Virus record (IMG/VR): IMGVR_UViG_3300005607_000057
Span: 1-23,571 of that record
Origin: a virus
Reading direction: 5' to 3' (one strand)
DNA: 23,571 bases
Part shown: positions 18,428 to 23,571 of the stretch, piece by piece
Numbering within the stretch: the stretch's first letter is position 1
Layout: each line of letters begins with the position of its first letter
Translations under genes and position numbers: made by a program
Notes under the pieces: model-generated
The model's input: only the letters and a program-made list of their open reading frames with translations
The model's database searches: none
What the model was told of the DNA's origin: nothing

Positions 18428-18736
18428 ATGGCAGACGGAACACTGACACATGTCCAGGCCCTCAAGGAGGGCAAGACGGTCAAATTCAGGCCGCAGGGCG
18501 GCAGCATGGTGCCCATCATCCAGAGTGGCCAACTGGTCACTGTCGAACCTCTCAACGGGCGGACACCTGAGGTGGGGGACGCAGTGCTGTGCAAGGTCAA
18601 CGGTCGCCGGTACCTGCACAAGGTCACTGCCATCGGCAGCGATGGGCGTTACCAGATCAGCAGCAACCATGGCCACGTCAACGGTTGGACGACGTTGGCC
18701 AACATCTACGGCATCCTGACTCAGGTCGAACCATGA
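18428..18736 (+). CDS. S24/S26-like peptidase domain protein, 102 aa
   Basis: Residues 22-95 match the LexA/signal-peptidase-like S24 fold: GGSMVPIIQSGQLVTVEPL provides Ser26 in a Ser-Met pair, VGDAVLCKV follows, and RRYLHKVTAI places Lys65 as the probable partner of the Ser/Lys dyad, then SSNHGHVNGW. There is no N-terminal DNA-binding domain and no membrane anchor, so it is a bare peptidase domain with unknown substrate. TAAGGT (18415-18420) ends 7 nt before ATG 18428: predicted leaderless. The stop overlaps the ATG of the phosphatase gene (ATGA). Confidence 0.75.
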   Translation: MADGTLTHVQALKEGKTVKFRPQGGSMVPIIQSGQLVTVEPLNGRTPEVGDAVLCKVNGRRYLHKVTAIGSDGRYQISSNHGHVNGWTTLANIYGILTQVEP

Positions 18737-19209
18737 AAGAGATCTTCGTCTATAGCCGCTACGCTGCCGAGGCAATGCAGCCGCACGAGGAACCTCACAT
18801 CATCGTGTCGATCAACTGTCCAGGTGATCCGCCAGCTCGCATCAAGCAGACTCGCGCGCAGCTGGGCCGCGTCAACCTCTTCGTCTGGGACATCGACCAG
18901 AAGGTCCCCGGCGTGGAGTTCCTGTGGGAGGGCAAGCTCCACAAGATGGAAGAGATCCCAGAGGAGGAGCTGTTCCAGCCGGCTCACGCGAAAGCAATCA
19001 TCGACCTGGTCGAAGCTCACCCCGAAGCAGAACACATCATCGTGCACTGCACCGCCGGCAAAAGCCGGTCGGCTGGAGTCGCGGCGGCGCTTCACAAGGT
19101 CCTCAACGGCAGCGACGAGCCGATCTTCGGCAACGCTCGTTACCGTCCCAACATGCGTGTCTACCGCATGGTCCTGGAGGAATGGTACAGCAGACACCCA
19201 ATGGAGTGA
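18733..19209 (+). CDS. Dual-specificity-phosphatase-like protein
   Basis: A 158-residue protein with HCTAGKSRSAGVAAAL, the H-C-x5-R phosphatase signature (Cys106, Arg112), near the end of a compact domain of Cys-based phosphatase type. DQK in the stretch before it could hold the general acid Asp. The substrate may be a phosphoprotein, RNA 5' end or nucleotide; not determinable. It is coupled to the S24-like gene by ATGA overlap, and the release-factor gene starts 2 nt after its stop, so all three are expected on one transcript. Confidence 0.8.
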   Translation: MKEIFVYSRYAAEAMQPHEEPHIIVSINCPGDPPARIKQTRAQLGRVNLFVWDIDQKVPGVEFLWEGKLHKMEEIPEEELFQPAHAKAIIDLVEAHPEAEHIIVHCTAGKSRSAGVAAALHKVLNGSDEPIFGNARYRPNMRVYRMVLEEWYSRHPME

Positions 19210-19211
19210 AC

Positions 19212-19884
19212 ATGGAAACGGTCATCATCGAGATCAGGGCCGCTGAGGGCGGCGACGACGCAAAGCTCCTCGTCAAGGAGCAGCTCCGTGCGTATGCCAA
19301 TGTGGCAGCGCGGAGGGGTCTTTGACACCGAACTGATCGACGAGCGACCGGGCATGGTCACCGTCGCCTTCAGCGGTGACGGGGCCAAACGAACATTCCA
19401 GAACGAGAGCGGCGGTCACCGCTGGCAACGGATCCCTCCCACCGAGAAGCGTGGGCGCGTCCAGACCAGCACGGTGACCGTTGCTGTCTTCGATCCTGAC
19501 ATCCCCGTCGGCAAGCCGCTGACGTACCAGGACGTCGACATCGCCACTGCGCGTGGCTCGGGTCCAGGCGGCCAGAACCGCAACAAGACCGAGTCCTGCG
19601 TCATCGTCACCCACAAGGCGACGGGCTTGCAGGTCCGCATCGACAACGAGCGGTCCCAAAGCCAGAACAAGGCGATGGCCATGAAGGTGCTCGCTGCCAG
19701 GCTGTACGAAGCCGAACGCGAGAAGGCCCGCCAGACCAAGGAAACCGAACGAAAACAGCAGGTTGGGACCGGCCAACGGGGTGACAAGGTCCGCACCTAC
19801 CGGACCCAGGACGACCAGGTGACTGACCACCGTACGGGAGTGAAAGTCCGGCTGCAATCGTGGTACAATGGAGACTGGGACTGA
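19212..19884 (+). CDS. Class I release factor, RF1-like (PxT), made by +1 frameshift
   Basis: Frame 0 runs from ATG 19212 for 37 codons to an in-frame TGA at 19323-19325; the rest continues in the +1 frame to TGA 19882-19884, giving 223 residues after a shift at CTT TGA C. IIEIRAAEGGDDA is the start of domain 2 (EIRAGTGGDEA in RF1), so the helical domain 1 is missing. HRWQRIPPTE holds the stop-codon-reading tripeptide as P-x-T (Pro75-Pro76-Thr77), the RF1 type (UAA/UAG), and GSGPGGQ (Gly119-Gln121) the peptidyl-release loop. RF2 would have SPF instead. GTGDRSDRNRTY-like and VTDHR segments near the C-terminus also match RF1 more than RF2. It releases nascent chains at the ribosome, perhaps assisting phage translation or rescue. 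Confidence 0.88.
19311..19325 (+). promoter_or_regulatory. prfB-type programmed +1 frameshift site
   Basis: CGG AGG GGT CTT TGA C: an SD-like GGAGG, a 3-nt gap and the slippery CTT followed by TGA C, the same order and spacing as in E. coli prfB (AGGGGG, TAT, CTT TGA C). Skipping the T at 19323 reads GAC next, giving ...GLDTELID, which restores RF homology. Inefficient termination at this UGA would raise synthesis of the full protein. Confidence 0.88.
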
Positions 19885-20411
19885 TGGCACAAGCACGAAG
19901 GACAGGCGGCATCCGGCGGGCGAAACCCGAACGTCGTTACCACGACCGGCGGGACTCCAGCGAGCGGCGTCAGCTGCCCGCTGAGAAGTACGTCCACAAG
20001 ATCCTGGTCACGGGTGACCGTGAGTGGGATGATATCCCGCGTGTCGTCGCTGAGCTGAAGGGCTACAGGCCCGGGACCATCCTCGTGCACGGAGCGTGTC
20101 GCGGTGCGGACATCATCTGCGCCGCGGTCGCCGAGGCGCTGAGGTTCGAGGTCCGGGCCTACCCGGCCGACTGGGAAAAGCACGGGCGCGCAGCGGGTCC
20201 TATTCGCAACCGCCAGATGCTGACCGAAGAGAACAAGCCGGAAGAGCCCATCGACCTGGTGCTGGCGTTCCACAACAACATCGAGAAGTCGAAGGGGACG
20301 GCTGACATGCTCGACTGCGTTGACGCAGCTGGGCTGGCTTGGAAGCTGTGCACCTCCAGCGACCAGCAAAAAGATCCCGTGAAACCGCCCACCGAGCCGG
20401 CGAGCGGCTGA
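19884..20411 (+). CDS. SLOG-family nucleotide-binding protein (DUF2493/YAcAr-like)
   Basis: A 175-residue protein. A basic N-terminal 35 residues precede a Rossmann-like SLOG domain: ILVTGDREWDD (strand plus Gly-Asp-Arg), LVHGACRGADIIC, then PADWEKHGRAAGPIRNRQML, a common end block of the DUF2493 branch. SLOG domains bind nucleotides such as ADP-ribose derivatives; the exact ligand is not known here. ATG 19884 shares its A with the release-factor stop (TGATG), with GGAG about 10 nt upstream; a TACAAT -10-like box (19864-19869) may add a promoter. Confidence 0.8.
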   Translation: MAQARRTGGIRRAKPERRYHDRRDSSERRQLPAEKYVHKILVTGDREWDDIPRVVAELKGYRPGTILVHGACRGADIICAAVAEALRFEVRAYPADWEKHGRAAGPIRNRQMLTEENKPEEPIDLVLAFHNNIEKSKGTADMLDCVDAAGLAWKLCTSSDQQKDPVKPPTEPASG

Positions 20412-20416
20412 GACGC

Positions 20417-20447
20417 GCGGTGTACACCGCTAAATGCGTGTACACGC
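20417..20447. promoter_or_regulatory. Tandem palindromic operator-like sites
   Basis: GCGGTGTACACCGC (20417-20430) is a perfect 14-bp palindrome and GCGTGTACACGC (20436-20447) a perfect 12-bp palindrome. Both share the core GTGTACAC, and their centres are 18 bp apart. The second overlaps GTGTAC at 20438, 18 nt before TAGAGT (20462-20467), a -10 for the gene at 20478. A dimeric regulator binding both sites would cover the -35. Confidence 0.6.
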
Positions 20448-20477
20448 CATCACAAGTGTCCTAGAGTCCGGACCATC

Positions 20478-20987
20478 ATGGACCTAGCCACAGCCGCTCT
20501 GATTTTCGCGACGCAACTGATGGACAAGACCACCAACCCCGGGTTGGAGTACGATCGCTTGACGATGGCAGCAACTGTCGCCGGGATCGTCAAGGTCACG
20601 TCAGACCCGCAGCAGGTGGAGACGCTGATCAAGATCGCCCGGTGGGAAAGCGGGGGCTTCCGGAAAGACGTCGCCTCCTGCAAGGTCAAGGGCGACCACG
20701 GCATGGCCTTGGGCCTCTTCCAGGTCCACCCGATCAGCCACCAGGAAGCGTTGGACCTGTGCTCCGACGACTACTCCAAGCAGGCCGCCGTTGCATTGGC
20801 TCACGTCAACGACAGCGTTCGCTATTGCAAGATGGCTGGCTACTCCGGCAGCAACCTGCTGACGATCTACACGCACGGTCACTGTCACCGTTCGAAGGAC
20901 AACGTGGCCTGGCTGCGGTGGGGCGACGGCAAAGCGATCCAGAAGATCCTCGACGCTGCGCCCCAGGAAGAAGTGGTGATGGAATGA
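20478..20987 (+). CDS. Lytic transglycosylase/lysozyme-like protein
   Basis: A 169-residue lysozyme-fold protein. IARWESGGF (Glu57 as the likely catalytic acid), GMALGLFQVHP (the G-LFQ motif of SLT transglycosylases) and VRYCKMAGYSGSNLLTIYTHG match the goose-lysozyme/SLT pattern, which cuts peptidoglycan. There is no clear signal peptide; the N-terminus is only mildly hydrophobic, so export through holin lysis or virion packaging is open. Start at ATG 20478, 10 nt after TAGAGT. The tandem operator upstream suggests tight control, fitting a late lysis or entry gene. Its stop overlaps the next ATG. Confidence 0.8.
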   Translation: MDLATAALIFATQLMDKTTNPGLEYDRLTMAATVAGIVKVTSDPQQVETLIKIARWESGGFRKDVASCKVKGDHGMALGLFQVHPISHQEALDLCSDDYSKQAAVALAHVNDSVRYCKMAGYSGSNLLTIYTHGHCHRSKDNVAWLRWGDGKAIQKILDAAPQEEVVME

Positions 20988-21457
20988 GCGACGACAAGCA
21001 GCAACCGCAGGTGCCCAGCGAGGTGCCTGCCGTCATCGATTCGTTCAGGGGAGACTTCGGCTTCCTCAGCAACTTCCATGAGGCATCGATCTGGATCGAC
21101 GGCGAGCGGTACCCCTCGGTCGAGCACGCGTACCAGGCAGCCAAGACGCTGGACCCGATGACGAGGAAGCTGATCCGAGAAGCTGCGCGCCCCGGCGATG
21201 CCAAGAAGCTGGGCAAGGCTGTCCAGCTGCGCCCCGATTGGGAGCAGGTCAAGATCGACCTGATGCGCAAGTTCGTCAGAGAGAAGTTCAAGAACCCGTT
21301 GCTCCGAGCGATGCTCGTCGCGACGGAAGACGCGGTGCTGGTCGAGGGCAACACCTGGAACGACACGTTCTGGGGCGTCTGCCGCGGCCGGGGACAGAAC
21401 TGGCTCGGCCGGATCCTCATGGAAGTCCGCGAGGAATGCAAAAAGCAAGACGGGTGA
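20984..21457 (+). CDS. NADAR-family protein (YbiA-like)
   Basis: A 157-residue protein with the NADAR hallmarks FGFLSNF, YPSVEHAYQAAK and GNTWNDTFWGVCRGRGQNWLGRILM. NADAR proteins include enzymes that remove ADP-ribose from modified guanosine in DNA or cleave N-glycosidic bonds in riboflavin intermediates. In phages the domain has been linked to NAD/ADP-ribose-based conflicts with host defence; which reaction applies here is inference. ATG overlaps the upstream stop, so it is coupled to the transglycosylase, with the SLOG gene two genes upstream. Confidence 0.9.
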   Translation: MSDDKQQPQVPSEVPAVIDSFRGDFGFLSNFHEASIWIDGERYPSVEHAYQAAKTLDPMTRKLIREAARPGDAKKLGKAVQLRPDWEQVKIDLMRKFVREKFKNPLLRAMLVATEDAVLVEGNTWNDTFWGVCRGRGQNWLGRILMEVREECKKQDG

Positions 21458-21470
21458 GTACAGTCTGAAC

Positions 21471-22169
21471 GTGTTCAAGTTCAGCCGTCTTCGCGAGGGG
21501 GTCTACGAGCTCCGGTTCAACAGCCAGTACGACATGTGCATGACCTTCATGCGCTACCAGGAGTTCTACGAGAGCCCCCGGTACCATGACCGCAAGTTCA
21601 CATGGGCCGAGTTCATGGCCTGGTACACGCGGGAACAGAGCAAGGACGGCACCTTCTCGTACATGTCCGACTGGGGCGGCTTCAACATCCCAGTCGAGGT
21701 CGTCGGCCAGGTCATCAGCATGGGCATCGACGACCCGAACCACTACGACATGCTGATGATGTCGATCTACAAGATCATCACCGCAGAGTGTGACCGGGCC
21801 TACCTGATCGGCGTCGTCGACGGCGGCGGCCTCGACAGGCACGAGATGACACACGCCATGTACTACCTCGATGACGAGTATGCACGCAAGTGTCAGGTCG
21901 TCATGATCGAGACCGACCCCGACCTCATCCAGGGGCTCCGTGAGGTGCTGTTTGCCAAGGGCTACACCGAGAAGACGCTCTACGACGAGATCCAGGCCTA
22001 CCTGACGGACGACAGCAAGCTGTTCAAGGACACCGATCGAGCGGCCGAGTTCGAAGAGCGCTACAACAAGCTGCAGGACCGGCTGAAGGCCATCCACGAC
22101 CAGCACTACCCCAATTTCATCAAAGACATTTCTCCCCATAGCTCAATGGACAGAGCGTCCGTCTCCTAA
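21471..22169 (+). CDS. Predicted zincin-like phage protein with stop inside a tRNA
   Basis: A 232-residue protein. The start is GTG 21471, supported by TACAGT (21459-21464) 6 nt upstream. QEFYESPRYHDRKFTWAEFMAWY and FSYMSDWGGFNIP are followed by LDRHEMTHAMYYLDDEY, an HExxH zinc motif with downstream Tyr/Asp; a metallopeptidase-like fold is inferred. The last 12 codons (SPHSSMDRASVS and TAA) lie inside the tRNA-Arg gene at 22132, and the TAA is part of that tRNA's anticodon loop. The original C-terminus may have been replaced when the tRNA arrived. It is one of only two genes in the window that end in TAA. Confidence 0.75.
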   Translation: MFKFSRLREGVYELRFNSQYDMCMTFMRYQEFYESPRYHDRKFTWAEFMAWYTREQSKDGTFSYMSDWGGFNIPVEVVGQVISMGIDDPNHYDMLMMSIYKIITAECDRAYLIGVVDGGGLDRHEMTHAMYYLDDEYARKCQVVMIETDPDLIQGLREVLFAKGYTEKTLYDEIQAYLTDDSKLFKDTDRAAEFEERYNKLQDRLKAIHDQHYPNFIKDISPHSSMDRASVS

Positions 22170-22204
22170 GCGGAAGGTTGTCGGTTCAAGTCCGACTGGG
22201 GAGG
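22132..22204 (+). tRNA. tRNA-Arg (CCT)
   Basis: Acceptor CTCCCCA/TGGGGAG, D stem GCTC/GAGC, anticodon stem TCCGT/GCGGA with loop CTCCTAA (CCT), T arm GTCGG/CCGAC, G73. CCA is not encoded. Its 5' 38 nt overlap the preceding CDS. Confidence 0.9.
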
Positions 22205-22208
22205 CTTT

Positions 22209-22281
22209 CTCACCGTAGCTCAATGGATAGAGCGCACGCCTCCGAAGCGTGAGGTTGCGGGTTCGAGTCCCGCCGGTGAGG
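22209..22281 (+). tRNA. tRNA-Arg (CCG)
   Basis: Acceptor CTCACCG/CGGTGAG, D stem GCTC/GAGC, anticodon stem CACGC/GCGTG with loop CTCCGAA (CCG), T arm GCGGG/CCCGC, G73. CCA is not encoded. Confidence 0.92.
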
Positions 22282-22283
22282 CC

Positions 22284-22357
22284 GCCCCTGTGGCTGAACG
22301 GACATAGGCGTCCGCCTTCTAAGCGGAACAACGCGGGTTCGAATCCCGCCAGGGGTA
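22284..22357 (+). tRNA. tRNA-Arg (TCT)
   Basis: Acceptor GCCCCTG/CAGGGGT (G-U first pair), anticodon stem TCCGC/GCGGA with loop CTTCTAA (TCT), T arm GCGGG/CCCGC, A73. CCA is not encoded. With TCG, CCT and CCG the window supplies four Arg isoacceptors. Confidence 0.9.
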
Positions 22358-22388
22358 CAAGGTGATCGACTGAGGGTAGGGTTGCACC

Positions 22389-22685
22389 ATGGCAACCAAG
22401 AAGACACACCCGGTCGTGCTGCAGGAGTGGGAAGAGAGCGAACGAGGCTGGGGCTGCAGGCCCGACGGAGGTTCGCTTCACATCAATTCCGCCGCTCTCG
22501 AAGCATTCACCAAAGCATATTGGGACAAGATGCCCAAAGAGGTCCCGGATGAGTACAGCCGGCCCTGCGGCTCTCCCCAGATCGTTGACGTCGACACCAA
22601 GACGTACAACCGCGTGAAGAAGAGCGGCAACGGCACCTGGATCAGCAACGAGGAAGTCAGAACGCTCCTGAAGAAGGGCCGTTGA
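22389..22685 (+). CDS. Hypothetical protein, 98 aa (leaderless)
   Basis: TAGGGT (22377-22382) ends 6 nt before ATG 22389; no RBS. The product is soluble and charged, with a W-rich segment (QEWEESERGWGCRPDGGSLHI) and a basic C-terminus (RVKKSGNGTWISNEEVRTLLKKGR). No family recognised. Confidence 0.7.
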   Translation: MATKKTHPVVLQEWEESERGWGCRPDGGSLHINSAALEAFTKAYWDKMPKEVPDEYSRPCGSPQIVDVDTKTYNRVKKSGNGTWISNEEVRTLLKKGR

Positions 22686-22710
22686 AATCTGCGCCTCAGC
22701 ATGGTACGAT
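22682..22710 (+). promoter_or_regulatory. Promoter of the OmpA-family gene
   Basis: TTGAAA (22682-22687), 17-nt spacer, TACGAT (22705-22710). Unlike most promoters in this window it is followed by a leader of about 30 nt containing GTAAGGAG, a strong RBS, about 9 nt before ATG 22747. Confidence 0.7.
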
Positions 22711-22746
22711 GCCTCCACACCCAAAGAGGGTAAGGAGAAACACTGC

Positions 22747-23571
22747 ATGCGAAGAACTCTTGTGACATCCGTCCTCGCCATGGGGGTGCTGCTCGCATCC
22801 TCCCCGGCGTTTGCTGACGGCCCCGACCTCACGCTCCGGCTCGAACCCGGCGTCGCGATCCCGCTCACGCAGCCCCAGTCGGACCGGTTCAACCCCGGTG
22901 GCGCTCTCGCCCTGAAGCCGACCTTGGGCTTGCTCCCCTGGCTCGACGCGAACCTGACGGTGTCAGGCGTCGTCCTGCCGTCACGTCTTTCGGGCGTCAA
23001 TGCCGGCGGTGCTTACGGCGGCGGTCTCGGCCTCCGCGTCAAGCGGCCGCACGATGACTCTAACACCGGCAGCGGTTTCACCGCAGTCAGCCCGTGGATC
23101 GATGGAGACGTGCAGCTCATCGGCACGGGCCCGCTGGCTCGCATGGCGACGTCTGTCGGCGTCGGTGCCAGCGTACCGACCAGCGATGATCGCAACGTCT
23201 GGCTCGGGCCGTTCGTCCGGTACCAGCAGTACGTCGAGAGCACGACCAGCATCGACAACTACGACACTCGTGACGCTCGGGTCCTGATCGTCGGCCTCGA
23301 GATCGAGCTCGGCCCCCGACACACCAAGCCCGTCGCGGAGCCCCCGCCGCCCGCTCCTCCTCCCGTCGTGGAAGAGAAGAAGGTGACGCCTCCTCCCCCG
23401 CCTCCCCCGCCGCCTCCGGCGGTCGTCGCGGAACCTGCGGAGATCACCGTGGTCATTCCGTTCAACTTCGACTCGGCGGTGCCGCTCGTCACTGACGACG
23501 GCCTTGCGGCAATCGCTCGCAAGATGCTCGATCACCCGGGATGGTCGGTCGAGGTCGATGGCCACGCGTCC
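22747..23571 (+). CDS. OmpA-family outer-membrane protein (3' end beyond window)
   Basis: The open frame runs from ATG 22747 past the right edge (275 codons seen). Residues 1-23 are a signal peptide ending in PAFA. Residues 24-190 look like an 8-strand-type beta barrel (LTLRLEPGVAIPL, GGGLGLRVK, SVGVGASVP). A Pro-rich linker (about 195-228) follows, then the OmpA C-terminal domain (VVIPFNFDSAVPL... ARKMLDHPGWSVEVDGHAS), which binds peptidoglycan. It should sit in the Gram-negative outer membrane. With its own conventional promoter and RBS it reads like a host-derived gene; a role in changing surface receptors is inferred. Confidence 0.85.
   Translation, partial: MRRTLVTSVLAMGVLLASSPAFADGPDLTLRLEPGVAIPLTQPQSDRFNPGGALALKPTLGLLPWLDANLTVSGVVLPSRLSGVNAGGAYGGGLGLRVKRPHDDSNTGSGFTAVSPWIDGDVQLIGTGPLARMATSVGVGASVPTSDDRNVWLGPFVRYQQYVESTTSIDNYDTRDARVLIVGLEIELGPRHTKPVAEPPPPAPPPVVEEKKVTPPPPPPPPPPAVVAEPAEITVVIPFNFDSAVPLVTDDGLAAIARKMLDHPGWSVEVDGHAS

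Noticed and set aside
19288-19884. Release factor starting independently at 19288 in the +1 frame
   Set aside because: Domain 2 homology begins in frame 0 at 19212 and joins exactly at the CTT TGA C site, so the frameshift product is the better model.
1-23571. CRISPR arrays or insertion sequences
   Set aside because: No regularly spaced repeats and no transposase or terminal inverted repeats were seen; repeated T-arm sequences of tRNAs account for the short repeats.

Overview
The window looks like part of a large, GC-rich, tailed-phage-type genome. I infer a jumbo-like phage, though a phage-derived element cannot be excluded. The evidence is small, tightly packed genes that are almost all on the + strand, many ATGA/TGATG overlaps, phage-style DNA and RNA ligases, a VWA/metallopeptidase protein, and a dense array of tRNA genes with translation-related RNAs. 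The host is probably a high-GC Gram-negative. The window encodes two lipobox lipoproteins and an OmpA-type outer-membrane protein, and the Asp/Ala-rich linker and FGE-like domain of the lipoproteins recall Myxococcota. The host assignment is inference.

Layout. 1-6.9 kb: zinc-ribbon gene end, ATP-dependent DNA ligase, small zinc-binding and hypothetical proteins, a lipoprotein with a formylglycine-generating-enzyme-like domain, small membrane proteins, an RNA ligase and a DUF3307-type membrane protein. 6.9-12.2 kb: a Pro/Thr-rich protein, small membrane proteins, a DUF2201-like metallopeptidase/VWA protein, a DUF6915-like protein and other hypotheticals. 12.25-18.4 kb: an RNA-rich region with about 25 tRNA or tRNA-like genes, three candidate structured RNAs, a complete bacterial type-A RNase P RNA (rnpB) and a few protein genes (a zincin-like protein, a PD-(D/E)XK homing-endonuclease-like gene, a second lipoprotein, a winged-helix-like protein on the - strand). 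18.4-22.2 kb: an overlapping run encoding an S24-like peptidase, a DSP-like phosphatase, a class I release factor read through a +1 frameshift and a SLOG protein, then a transglycosylase, a NADAR protein and a zincin-like protein. 22.1-23.6 kb: three Arg tRNAs, a small protein and the start of an OmpA-family protein.

How the parts may work together. tRNAs, RNase P RNA, release factor and RNA ligase form a translation and tRNA-maturation kit that could free the phage from host tRNA processing or repair tRNA damage. NADAR plus SLOG proteins suggest handling of NAD/ADP-ribose signals. The OmpA protein and lipoproteins suggest remodelling of the host envelope.

The most striking points are: (1) a -10 box TANNNT placed 5-7 nt (mostly 6) before the start codon of about 15 genes, implying leaderless mRNAs; (2) an RF1-type (PxT) release factor carrying the classic RF2/prfB +1 frameshift cassette, in a region where 39 of 42 stop codons are TGA by my count; (3) a phage-borne RNase P RNA whose L15 loop lacks the GGU motif that binds tRNA CCA; (4) three candidate structured RNAs between the tRNAs; (5) several structurally aberrant tRNAs, some paired with normal isoacceptors.
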